Origin: SCGC-AAA076-P13 sp964613455
GTDB lineage: Bacteria; Pseudomonadota; Gammaproteobacteria; Magnimaribacterales; D2472
Length of the DNA: 32,841 nucleotides
Assembly (NCBI GenBank): GCA_964613455.1
Contig: CAZTGS010000014.1
Location: 1 to 32,841 of the forward strand
Reading direction: 5' to 3'
A program made the translations under genes and the position numbers. Under the pieces are notes generated by a model. The model made no database searches, had not been told where the DNA came from, and was given only the letters and a program-made list of their open reading frames with translations. Shown piece after piece: positions 6,874 through 14,909 of the stretch (its first letter is position 1; every line of letters begins with the position of its first letter).

Positions 6874-8004
6874 GTGGTAAATTTTATGCTTTTTTTAAAT
6901 CTTTTAGCCCTATGTAGCTTTGCATATTATGTATGGGACTCAAAAAATAAAAATGAAGAAAGAGAACAGAAGAAAGATGATCAATTTGAAGAAAAATTAA
7001 AGACTATTGCTAGCGAAATTGCTGTTGAAAATAATACCTCGATTCGTGATATCAATCTTTCAGAAATTAAAAAAACTCTAAAGCCATTTGAAAAACAGCT
7101 CCAAAGAGATCTTGATCTTCTTAAAAATAATATTGAAAAACAAAATATTGAAGGTGCCTCAGCAAGAGCAAAATTTGGTCAACAAATTGATAGCCTTCTC
7201 AATGCAACATCAGATATGCAAGAAGATGCCCAAAATTTAACAAAAGCCCTTAAAGGAGATACCAAACAACAAGGAGATTGGGGAGAGCAAGTTTTGGAGA
7301 TGGCTTTAGAGAAAGCCGGCCTAAAAGAGGATATAAATTATTTATTGCAGCCAAACTATAAAGATAAAAAAGGTAATAATTTAAGACCAGATGCCGTAAT
7401 TCTTCTTCCTAATGATAGAAATATTGTTATCGATTCAAAAGTATCACTTACTGCATATGAAAAGTTTGTAAATGTAGAGGATGAAACAGAAAAAAAAGCT
7501 TTTTTAAAAGACCATATAGGTTCTATTAAAAGTCATATAAAAATATTATCATCAAAAAACTATAATGATCTTGAAGGTATTAGTGCGCCAGATTATTTAT
7601 TTATCTTTGTTCCTATAGATTCAGCCTTATCTGTAGCCTTGTCTAATGATTGGGACTTACAGACTCTTGCTAACGATAATAAGATTGCTTTTGTTACTCC
7701 TATTAACCTAATAGCTATCCTAAGAATTGCTGAAAATCTTTGGAGATTAGATAAACAAAATAAAAATGCTGAAGATATTGCAAGTAGAGCTGGTTTGCTC
7801 TTTCAGAAGTTTTCTAATTTTAGTGATGATCTTTCAAAAGTTGGAGAGCATCTAAATAAAGCTCAAGAATCTTATACTTCGGCAAGAAATAAACTAATTG
7901 AAGGAGACGGTAATCTTTTTTCTCAAGTAGATAAGCTCAAAGAACTTGGAGCCAAAACACAAAAGAATTTATTAAAGCCCAAAGAGTCTTCTAGAAAAGA
8001 ATAA
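6874..8004 (+). CDS. rmuC: DNA recombination protein RmuC
   Basis: A 376-residue RmuC, a predicted membrane-anchored nuclease-like protein that limits recombination at short inverted repeats. It has an N-terminal hydrophobic anchor (about 1-18), a long charged coiled coil (about 22-125), and then the PD-(D/E)XK-like domain with GDWGEQVLEMALEKAGL, RPDAVILLP and VIDSKVSL, the last carrying the DxK pair. The domain ends around residue 330 and is followed by another coiled coil. The start is GTG at 6874, preceded by a TAGGAG-like site at 6858-6863. An ATG at 6886 would shorten the anchor. It heads the rmuC-permease-dadA run, with one base separating it from the permease gene. Confidence 0.92.
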   Translation: MVNFMLFLNLLALCSFAYYVWDSKNKNEEREQKKDDQFEEKLKTIASEIAVENNTSIRDINLSEIKKTLKPFEKQLQRDLDLLKNNIEKQNIEGASARAKFGQQIDSLLNATSDMQEDAQNLTKALKGDTKQQGDWGEQVLEMALEKAGLKEDINYLLQPNYKDKKGNNLRPDAVILLPNDRNIVIDSKVSLTAYEKFVNVEDETEKKAFLKDHIGSIKSHIKILSSKNYNDLEGISAPDYLFIFVPIDSALSVALSNDWDLQTLANDNKIAFVTPINLIAILRIAENLWRLDKQNKNAEDIASRAGLLFQKFSNFSDDLSKVGEHLNKAQESYTSARNKLIEGDGNLFSQVDKLKELGAKTQKNLLKPKESSRKE

Positions 8005-8005
8005 T

Positions 8006-9559
8006 ATGCTTCACCTAAAAATATGGAAATACTTTTCCCTTCCATGGTTAGCATTCTCCCTTATTTTTTTTATTGGTTTTTTTTACTCTGCATTCTTTTT
8101 TAAAATAGATAATCAATTCTTGTCATCTGCTTATCTCTGGACTCTTTTTACTAATACTTTAATATTATCTATATCAACTGGTCTGCTGTCAGCCTTTATT
8201 GCAGTTCCTCTAGCGATTATCGTTACTCTCTATAAATTCCCAGGCCATAGATTCTTTGGTTGGTCCTTAAGCCTTTCTATTGCATTCCCTGCATATGTTT
8301 ATGCGTTTGTTTTTGTAGGTATTTTTGAATATTCGAGTCCTTTGGCAACATTTCTTAGAGAATCTGGCATTACCCTACCCTCAATAAAAAATATATATGG
8401 GGCATCTATTATTATGTCCATGGCCTTATTTCCTTATATATTTCTTCTTGCTAAAGCTCAATTATCGAATATGGGCGTGTCTCTTTTTAAAGCTGCCAAG
8501 ACACTTGGTAACAGTAATCTTCAGGCAATCGTTAAGATAATAATTCCATCTCTATGGCCAACGATTTTGGCAGGAATGATATTAGTCATGCTTGAAACTA
8601 TTGCAGATTTTGGAGGGGTCTCAACGCTTCGTGTTGATACTTTTACTGTAGGTATATATGACGCTTGGTTTGGGTATCAGAGTTACTTCTCGGGTGCTAG
8701 ATTGGCTGCATATCTACTTATGTTTGTATTCGTATTTCTGTTTATAAGTAAATATTTCAGTAGCTCTAGTGAATCGATAGCATCAACTAGTGCGGATTCC
8801 TATGACAAAATAGAATTAAACATGACTTATCAGTATGCCTTTAGTTTTATTTGTTCAATAATTTTTTTAATTGCATTCTGTTTTCCACTATTTCAAATAA
8901 TAAAATGGGCTTCACTAAATGATGCTAGTCTATTTTTAAATACTGTTGGGGTTTTCTTTAATTCTTTCTTATTAGGTCTTTCTTCATCTTTATTTACTGT
9001 GGGTATTTCAATAATACTTACATTAAGTTTTTTGGGAGCAAGCACCATGAGACCTTTTATAACAATTTCTTCATCCGGATATGCTATACCAGGATCAGTT
9101 ATTGCAGCAGGCTTACTAGTAACTTTTGATTCTATTTTTAATATCTCAATTACTTCTTATGGAATTTTTGGATTGATTTTATGTCTTGCATTAAGATTTA
9201 TGACTCCACCTTTTAATTATCTTTCTGCTTCTTTAAATAATATAGATCCTTCTTCGCAAGATGCTTTGTCAGGTTTCTCAATAAGTAGTCTTAAGTCTTT
9301 TTATTTATTTTATTTTCCTCAAATGAGGCCTGCGATTCTAATGAGCCTCTTGGTAGTTTTTATTGAAGTAGTTAAAGAGCAGCCGGCCACACTACTTTTA
9401 AGGCCTGTTGGATTTGAAACACTCTCATCTAAGATATATAACTACACTAGTGAAGGGCAATGGGTATTAGCTTCTGTTCCAAGCCTCTTCCTTATCTTAG
9501 TATGTCTTATATTTGTTTATATTTTAAATAAAGGTATCGATTTAAAAAACAATAACTGA
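8006..9559 (+). CDS. Fe3+-type ABC transporter permease, fused two-domain (FbpB/SfuB-like)
   Basis: A 517-residue polytopic inner-membrane protein with about twelve hydrophobic segments and two copies of the binding-protein-dependent transport permease domain. Each copy has the cytoplasmic EAA loop that contacts the ATPase: KAAKTLGNSNLQAIVKIIIP (about 161-180) and QDALSGFSISSLKSFYLFYFP (about 418-438). This fused architecture is typical of ferric-iron permeases such as FbpB and SfuB. Neither a substrate-binding protein nor an ATPase gene lies nearby, so it must work with partners encoded elsewhere. It follows rmuC after one base and precedes dadA by 11 bases, so it is probably co-transcribed with both. 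Confidence 0.85.
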   Translation: MLHLKIWKYFSLPWLAFSLIFFIGFFYSAFFFKIDNQFLSSAYLWTLFTNTLILSISTGLLSAFIAVPLAIIVTLYKFPGHRFFGWSLSLSIAFPAYVYAFVFVGIFEYSSPLATFLRESGITLPSIKNIYGASIIMSMALFPYIFLLAKAQLSNMGVSLFKAAKTLGNSNLQAIVKIIIPSLWPTILAGMILVMLETIADFGGVSTLRVDTFTVGIYDAWFGYQSYFSGARLAAYLLMFVFVFLFISKYFSSSSESIASTSADSYDKIELNMTYQYAFSFICSIIFLIAFCFPLFQIIKWASLNDASLFLNTVGVFFNSFLLGLSSSLFTVGISIILTLSFLGASTMRPFITISSSGYAIPGSVIAAGLLVTFDSIFNISITSYGIFGLILCLALRFMTPPFNYLSASLNNIDPSSQDALSGFSISSLKSFYLFYFPQMRPAILMSLLVVFIEVVKEQPATLLLRPVGFETLSSKIYNYTSEGQWVLASVPSLFLILVCLIFVYILNKGIDLKNNN

Positions 9560-9570
9560 GACAATGGGCA

Positions 9571-10809
9571 ATGAAACATGTTGCCGTAATTGGCGCTGGC
9601 ATAGCCGGTACTACAACTGCCTATACTCTTGTTAAAAGGGGCTATAACGTAACGATAATTGATTCTAAAAGATATCCTGCCATGGCTACTAGTTATGCTA
9701 ATGGTGGTCAGCTAAGTGCAAGTAATGCTGAGACATGGAATACTCCTAAAAATGTCATGAACGGCATTAGATGGATGTTCAAGCCAGATGCCCCTCTTTT
9801 ATTCAATCCATCTCCTGAAGTACAAAAATATAAATGGATGATGGGGTTTTTGATGGCAACAATTAAAGGTGAACATAAAGCAAATACTTTGAAAACTATT
9901 GACCTAGCAAAAAAAGCTAGGGAAACTTATTTTAAAATTGCTGATGAAGAAGGAATAGAATTTGAGTTATTAAAAAAAGGTATCTTAAGATTTTATGACT
10001 CTGAAAAAGAATTCAAATTAGACCAAGATAAAGCTTCTTGGTTAGATCAAGAAGGTATGGAATGGGAAACTTTAACAACTGATGAGGTAAAAGATCTTGA
10101 GCCTGCTTTTAAAAATAATGCTAATTATGATCAAATTGTTGGTGGCATATATACAAAGTCAGATGCTAGTGGAGATATACATAAATTCTGTACAAATCTA
10201 GAAAAAGTTTTAGAAGATAAATATGGTGCAAAGCTTCAACTAGATACTACTGTAGAGCACATTACTAAACAAAAAGATCAGATAGTTTTAACTATGAGAT
10301 ATGAAAATACTCTGATAAATACTAACTTTGATAATGTGATTATATGCGCTGGTGTTGGAACTCAAAAATTTGCAGACAGCCTTGGTGATAGTATGAATGT
10401 TTATCCTGTTAAGGGTTACAGCATAACAATAGATTTAAAAGATGAGCTTTCAAAAAGCTGTGCTCCAACAGTTTCGCTTATTGATCAACCCGTTAAAATA
10501 GTTGCCAGCCGTTTAGGCGATAGATTTAGGGTCGCTGGTACTGCTGAACTGGCAGGTATTAATACAGATATACGTCAAAATAGAATTAGACCCCTTCTTA
10601 AATGGGTTCAGAAATACTTCCCCAATGTTAGTACTGAAACTTATACACCTTGGGCAGGACTTCGACCAATGACACCAAATATGATGCCTATTACTCGTCA
10701 AAGTAAAATGAAGGGTATTTACTATCATGCTGGTCATGGTCACTTAGGTTGGACTTTAAGTGCTGAGACTGCGAAATTAGTTGTGGATAGCATGGAATCT
10801 GGCGACTAA
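9571..10809 (+). CDS. dadA: D-amino acid dehydrogenase, FAD-dependent
   Basis: A 412-residue flavoprotein of the DAO/DadA family. It carries the N-terminal FAD motif GAGIAGTTTAY (8-18) followed by IIDSKRYPAMATSYANGGQLS, a substrate-side WNTP segment, and the C-terminal GLRPMTPNMMPITR and HAGHGHLGWTLS blocks specific to DadA. DadA oxidises D-amino acids to 2-oxo acids and passes electrons to the respiratory chain at the inner membrane. No alanine racemase gene (dadX/alr) is adjacent, unlike the dadAX operon of many gammaproteobacteria. Recycling of D-amino acids from peptidoglycan is a likely role and is inference. The stop overlaps the converging HAD gene by four bases. Confidence 0.92.
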   Translation: MKHVAVIGAGIAGTTTAYTLVKRGYNVTIIDSKRYPAMATSYANGGQLSASNAETWNTPKNVMNGIRWMFKPDAPLLFNPSPEVQKYKWMMGFLMATIKGEHKANTLKTIDLAKKARETYFKIADEEGIEFELLKKGILRFYDSEKEFKLDQDKASWLDQEGMEWETLTTDEVKDLEPAFKNNANYDQIVGGIYTKSDASGDIHKFCTNLEKVLEDKYGAKLQLDTTVEHITKQKDQIVLTMRYENTLINTNFDNVIICAGVGTQKFADSLGDSMNVYPVKGYSITIDLKDELSKSCAPTVSLIDQPVKIVASRLGDRFRVAGTAELAGINTDIRQNRIRPLLKWVQKYFPNVSTETYTPWAGLRPMTPNMMPITRQSKMKGIYYHAGHGHLGWTLSAETAKLVVDSMESGD

Positions 10810-11462
10810 GGTAGATCAATAATCTCCCAAGATCTTTCATTGCATTCTTGTCTTAATTTATCGTCTGGATTTACAGCTACAGCTTTATTGACCTCGAGCA
10901 GAAGCGGAAGGTCATTGATAGAATCAGAATAAAAGACAGTGCTTTTAAAATCTAAAAAGTCGTTATCATTCATCCATTGTTTTACTTTTAAAAGCTTTCC
11001 TTTTCCTAGAGCAGACTCACCATGAATCTTCCCGGTATAAATACCATTTACTACCTCAACATCTGTTGCAACTATATTTTTAAAGCCGAGCCTTTTTGCA
11101 ATTGGGTTAACGATAACTGAGTTTGTTGCCGAGGCTAAAAGCATAGTATCCTCGTCATGAAAATGCTCATGAAGTAGTCTTAATGCATATACATTTATCA
11201 TTGGTTCGATAATAGTCTTAAGGAATTCATTGATTTGGTTTTCAATATCTTCTGCTTTCTTTCCTTTAAAAGTTGAAAGGGAGAATTCAGCCCATTCATT
11301 ATGATTAAGGTTCCCTTGATAGTATTGATCATAAAAATAATCATTTTTCTTTTTGTATTCATCGTGGTCAACATAACCAGAATCGATCAAAAATTTAATC
11401 CAAGAATAATCAGAATCTCCTTTAAGAATGGTATTATCAAGGTCAAAGATTGCTAATTTCAT
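10806..11462 (-). CDS. HAD-IB family phosphatase (SerB-like)
   Basis: A 218-residue HAD hydrolase. Motif I is FDLDNT (6-11) with Asp7 and Asp9, motif II is the LLASATNS segment, motif III is the conserved lysine in GKGKLLKV, and motif IV is YSDSINDLPLL with the acidic pair. The helical cap between motifs I and II fits subfamily IB, as in phosphoserine-phosphatase relatives. A HAD-IB gene diverging from rppH is conserved in Pseudomonas. The substrate is not established; histidinol-phosphate and phosphoserine phosphatases are possibilities. No Shine-Dalgarno is visible. It diverges from rppH with only 13 bases between start codons. Confidence 0.85.
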   Translation of the reverse strand: MKLAIFDLDNTILKGDSDYSWIKFLIDSGYVDHDEYKKKNDYFYDQYYQGNLNHNEWAEFSLSTFKGKKAEDIENQINEFLKTIIEPMINVYALRLLHEHFHDEDTMLLASATNSVIVNPIAKRLGFKNIVATDVEVVNGIYTGKIHGESALGKGKLLKVKQWMNDNDFLDFKSTVFYSDSINDLPLLLEVNKAVAVNPDDKLRQECNERSWEIIDLP

Positions 11463-11475
11463 TTAAATATTTCTT

Positions 11476-11964
11476 ATGATTAAAGAGCCAGGATATAGAT
11501 TGAATGTTGGATTAATTATCCTTAATGATAAAGGCAAATTACTCCTATGCAAAAGAAAAAATGTAAATAGTTGGCAGTTCCCTCAAGGCGGTATAGATTC
11601 TGGAGAAACTCCTTATAAGGCTGCAAAAAGAGAATTATTTGAAGAGGTTGGTATAAAAGCTAATTCGGTCAGCTTATTGGGCTCTATAAATGATTGGGTG
11701 AAGTATGAGATACCAAAAAAAAGCAGAAGGAATCGCTTTCTTAAAAAGAAAATCATAGGTCAAAAACAAAAGTGGTATATGTTTAAACTAAACAAAGATG
11801 TCATCATTAGTTTTGATAATGACCCTGACAATGAATTCGAAGAATTTAAATGGGTTTCATATTGGTACCCTCTTTATGTCATTATAAAATTTAAAGAAAA
11901 TGTTTACAGAAAAGTTTTGAATGAACTGCGCTTAATTTATTGTAAGGAAGTTTTGAATGATTGA
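11476..11964 (+). CDS. rppH: RNA pyrophosphohydrolase (Nudix)
   Basis: A 162-residue Nudix hydrolase. RppH removes pyrophosphate from the 5' end of mRNA and so starts decay. The Nudix box GX5EX7REUXEEXGU is complete at residues 38-60, with the REL and EEVG core. The N-terminus MIKEPGYRLNVGLII, the NSWQFPQGG lead-in and the downstream WYMFKL and EFEEFKWVSYWYPL blocks are RppH-specific. The start agrees exactly with the family. It lies only 13 bases from the divergent HAD start and has no Shine-Dalgarno. It overlaps the TauE-like gene by eight bases and leads the rppH-TauE-lgt-thyA-folA run. Confidence 0.95.
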   Translation: MIKEPGYRLNVGLIILNDKGKLLLCKRKNVNSWQFPQGGIDSGETPYKAAKRELFEEVGIKANSVSLLGSINDWVKYEIPKKSRRNRFLKKKIIGQKQKWYMFKLNKDVIISFDNDPDNEFEEFKWVSYWYPLYVIIKFKENVYRKVLNELRLIYCKEVLND

Positions 11965-12748
11965 AGAGTTACTGATATTTTCATTTCTAGGAATATTTGC
12001 AGGTCTTATTGCCGGAATGTTTGGGATTGGGGGTGGAATAATAATAGTTCCAGTTTTAGTTACAAGTTTTATAAGTCTAGGTTTTGAAGAAGAAATAATT
12101 GTCCATCTAGCAATCGGATCGTCTATGGCTAGTATATTTTTTACCGGTATAGCCTCAGCAAATGCACATAGAAAAAAAAATGCAATTAATTACAATATGA
12201 TGAAGCCTGTAGCATTTGGTATTATCTTTGGCGCTCTGTTGGGAGCCTTTTTTGCTCTTCAACTAGAAGGCGACATTTTAAAAATTATTATTGGGTCTTT
12301 TGTAATACTCGTTGCCATACAAATAGGGTTTGATTTTGAATTTAAATCAAGAAACGATAAACCTCAAAATATTAAGTCTTATATTGCTGGTTCGAGTATA
12401 GGATTTCTATCCTCTATATTGGGAATTGGTGGTGGTATTTTTTCTGTTCCATATTTTAAAAGTTCTGGATTAAGCCTTACGTCAAGTGTCGGGACCTCTG
12501 CTGCGTGTGGAATTCCTATAGCTTTTTTTGGTGCATTAGGTTACTTTTTTATGGGTATAAATAATGTGTTAATGCCAAGCTTAAGTTACGGATATATTTA
12601 TTTACCTGCTGTTTTTGGTATCTCCATAACTAGTGTGTTTGCTGCCCAATATGGTGCCAGGCTAGCTCATTTTGTTTCGACCGTTACTCTTAAAAGGCTA
12701 ATGTTATCTCTCATGATAACAATTGCTATATATATGATTGTCATATGA
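11957..12748 (+). CDS. TauE/SafE family (DUF81) membrane permease
   Basis: A 263-residue inner-membrane protein with about eight membrane helices in two homologous halves. The first opens with GLIAGMFGIGGGIIIVP and the second with GFLSSILGIGGGIFSVPYF, the duplicated signature of the TauE/SafE anion exporter family. The substrate is usually sulfite, sulfoacetate or a related organic anion, but it cannot be chosen from sequence. The position between rppH and lgt is seen in Pseudomonas, where ptsP lies in between; here it directly follows rppH with an eight-base overlap and overlaps lgt by ATGA. Confidence 0.9.
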   Translation: MIEELLIFSFLGIFAGLIAGMFGIGGGIIIVPVLVTSFISLGFEEEIIVHLAIGSSMASIFFTGIASANAHRKKNAINYNMMKPVAFGIIFGALLGAFFALQLEGDILKIIIGSFVILVAIQIGFDFEFKSRNDKPQNIKSYIAGSSIGFLSSILGIGGGIFSVPYFKSSGLSLTSSVGTSAACGIPIAFFGALGYFFMGINNVLMPSLSYGYIYLPAVFGISITSVFAAQYGARLAHFVSTVTLKRLMLSLMITIAIYMIVI

Positions 12749-13542
12749 TTATTGAATTATCAGAATTTTTTAACAACCCCAGTCTTATAGATATTGGCGT
12801 ACTGCAAATTCAATATTACGCAGTTACTTGGCTTGCTTCAGCTTTTTTAATATATATATTTCTAAAATCTAATAAGATTATTTTAGATCTGGGGCTAAAT
12901 AAGGAAAAGGTCAATGATCTTGTATTTTTGTACGGCCTATTTTTTGGCGCCATGTGTGGTGGTAGGATTGGCTATATGGTTTTCTATGGCAGCTCTCAAT
13001 TATTACAAAATCCTTTATCGCTATTCTATGTCTGGCAAGGTGGATTGAGTTTTCATGGAGGGCTTGCTGGAGTTGTTTTCAGTCTTATAGTTTTTGCTAG
13101 AAGAAATAATTTGGCCTTTTTAAGGCTAATGGATGCTGTAGCGTTAGCAATGCCTATTGGTTTGGGTCTTGTAAGAATAGGTAATTTCCTAAATGGAGAG
13201 CTTTATGGAAAACCAACTAATGGGGAATGGGGCTTTATATTTCCTACAGACCCTTTTGGATTTTTGAGGCATCCCTCTCAACTATATGAAAGTTTTGGAG
13301 AAGGTTTCGTTTTATTTGCACTTTTATTTGTAATCAATAAGTATTCTAAAAATCATGGTGTGGTTTGTTCATCATTTCTTATACTTTATGGGTTTATAAG
13401 ATTTATAATTGAATTCTTTAGACAACCTGATGCTCACATTGGTTATGTGGCATTAGAATTTATAAGCATGGGTCAACTTCTTTGTATTCCGATGATAATT
13501 ATCGGCTTTATAATGTTGACTTTTTCAAGGAAAAAAATATGA
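12745..13542 (+). CDS. lgt: Prolipoprotein diacylglyceryl transferase
   Basis: A 265-residue inner-membrane enzyme that attaches diacylglycerol from phosphatidylglycerol to the lipobox cysteine of preprolipoproteins. It has about seven membrane helices. Conserved blocks include GARIGY-like GGRIGYMVFY, WQGGLSFHGGL, VRIGNFLNGELYGKPT (the Lgt signature), HPSQLYESFGEG and FIIEFFRQPD. The lipobox in the M2 peptidase of this window is a plausible substrate. It starts within the TauE stop (ATGA overlap) and ends in an ATGA overlap with thyA, so translation of the three is coupled. Confidence 0.96.
   Translation: MIIELSEFFNNPSLIDIGVLQIQYYAVTWLASAFLIYIFLKSNKIILDLGLNKEKVNDLVFLYGLFFGAMCGGRIGYMVFYGSSQLLQNPLSLFYVWQGGLSFHGGLAGVVFSLIVFARRNNLAFLRLMDAVALAMPIGLGLVRIGNFLNGELYGKPTNGEWGFIFPTDPFGFLRHPSQLYESFGEGFVLFALLFVINKYSKNHGVVCSSFLILYGFIRFIIEFFRQPDAHIGYVALEFISMGQLLCIPMIIIGFIMLTFSRKKI
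13527..13531 (+). promoter_or_regulatory. Shine-Dalgarno of thyA
   Basis: AAGGA lies 7 bases before the ATG at 13539, inside the end of lgt. It favours this start over an in-frame ATG at 13482. Confidence 0.7.
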
Positions 13543-14402
13543 AAGCATATTTAGATCTTCTTCAACATATCTTAGATAATGGAGATGAGAAAGATGACAG
13601 AACAAATACAGGAACTATATCTTCATTTGGACATCAATTAAGTTTTGATCTTGAGAACGGGTTCCCAGCTGTAACAACTAAATCATTAGCTTGGAAAGGA
13701 GTGGTATCAGAGCTTTTATGGTTTCTTGAGGGCTCTAGTGATGAGAGAAGGCTTGCAGAAATTAGATTTGGTAAAGACAAAGAAGAATTAAAAGATTTAA
13801 AAAAATATTCAACTATTTGGACGGACAATGCAGATAGCCAAGGAAAAGATTTAGGCTATGTGAATACTGATATCAAAAAAGAGCTCGGCCCTGTTTATGG
13901 AGTCCAATGGAGAAATTGGGAAGGAAAAGATCAAGTAAAAGAACTAATTCAAAATATTAAATCTAATCCAGATGGAAGAAGACATATCCTCTCAGCTTGG
14001 AATGTTGGACAAATAGATAAGATGGCCCTGCCTCCATGTCATGTGATGAGTCAATTCTATGTAAATAAAGGAACTATAAGTTGTCACATGTATCAAAGGA
14101 GTGCTGATATGTTTTTAGGTGTGCCTTTTAACATAGCTAGTTATGCTTTGCTTCTAAGTATTTTTGGAGAAATCTTAGATTTAAAACCAAAGAAATTTGT
14201 TCACTCATTTGGAGATGCACATATCTACAAAAACTCTGTTGACCAAGTAAAAGAGCAAATCTCTAGAGAGCCAAGATTTTTACCAACGCTTGCCTTGCCA
14301 AAACTATCCTGTTTAGAAGACATATCAAATTTTACTATAGAAGATTTTAAGTTAGAAAACTACGAACATCACCCTGCTATAAAAGCAGAAATGGCGGTAT
14401 AA
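13539..14402 (+). CDS. thyA: Thymidylate synthase
   Basis: A 287-residue ThyA that methylates dUMP to dTMP with methylene-tetrahydrofolate. Signature blocks are DRTNTGT (20-26), FPAVTTK (42-48), LGPVYGVQWR (116-125), GRRHILSAWN (146-155), the catalytic Cys167 in ALPPCHVMSQFYV, CHMYQRSADMFLGVPFNIASYA (182-203) and HIYKNSVDQ (228-236). It is about 20 residues longer than E. coli ThyA because of an insert around residues 72-105, as in Lactobacillus-type enzymes. The ATG at 13539 is chosen from the AAGGA site and the family N-terminus. folA follows with no gap, which suits its dihydrofolate product. Confidence 0.97.
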   Translation: MKAYLDLLQHILDNGDEKDDRTNTGTISSFGHQLSFDLENGFPAVTTKSLAWKGVVSELLWFLEGSSDERRLAEIRFGKDKEELKDLKKYSTIWTDNADSQGKDLGYVNTDIKKELGPVYGVQWRNWEGKDQVKELIQNIKSNPDGRRHILSAWNVGQIDKMALPPCHVMSQFYVNKGTISCHMYQRSADMFLGVPFNIASYALLLSIFGEILDLKPKKFVHSFGDAHIYKNSVDQVKEQISREPRFLPTLALPKLSCLEDISNFTIEDFKLENYEHHPAIKAEMAV

Positions 14403-14909
14403 ATGACAATTATTTCTCATGCAGTAGCAGTCTCTAATAACAATGTTATTGGAGTAGATAACGATCTTCCATGGAACTTAAAGAATGATTTAGCACATTT
14501 TAAAAAATACACATCAAATAAAATAATCATTATGGGTCGAAAAACTTATGAATCGATAGGAAGGCCATTACCAAATAGGACTAACTTTGTAATATCAAGA
14601 ACTGTAACGGAAATTCCTGGAGCATATGTATTCAGTAATCTTGAGGATGCTATTGATGAAGCTAAGCAAAAAAATAAGGATTTGGGTTTAGAGTCTGAAG
14701 TTGTAATAATTGGTGGCGGTTATCTCTTTAGAGAAACTATGAATTCATTTAATAAATTAGTTATAACTAGAGTTGATTGTGATATCGATGGAGACATCTA
14801 TTATCCTGAGATTGATCTTAGTGGTTGGAGCCTTATTAAATCTGAGTCTTTTTTAAAGGATGAAGAAAATGACTACGACTTTAAAATAGAAGAATATATA
14901 AAGTTATGA
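14403..14909 (+). CDS. folA: Dihydrofolate reductase
   Basis: A 168-residue DHFR that reduces the dihydrofolate made by ThyA back to tetrahydrofolate. Key elements are VSNNNVIGVDNDLPW (10-24), the catalytic Asp29 in NDLAHFK (equivalent to E. coli Asp27), MGRKTYESIGRPLPNRTNFVISR (NADPH and folate site), the IGGGYLFRE cofactor motif and a YPEID segment. The ATG follows directly on the thyA TAA, which implies coupled translation. The stop overlaps the converging TPR gene by six bases. Trimethoprim-site residues look ordinary. Confidence 0.96.
   Translation: MTIISHAVAVSNNNVIGVDNDLPWNLKNDLAHFKKYTSNKIIIMGRKTYESIGRPLPNRTNFVISRTVTEIPGAYVFSNLEDAIDEAKQKNKDLGLESEVVIIGGGYLFRETMNSFNKLVITRVDCDIDGDIYYPEIDLSGWSLIKSESFLKDEENDYDFKIEEYIKL

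Noticed and set aside
13482..13538. Extended thyA N-terminus from ATG 13482
   Set aside because: The 19 extra residues overlap lgt by 61 bases, do not match ThyA, and AAGGA lies before the ATG at 13539.
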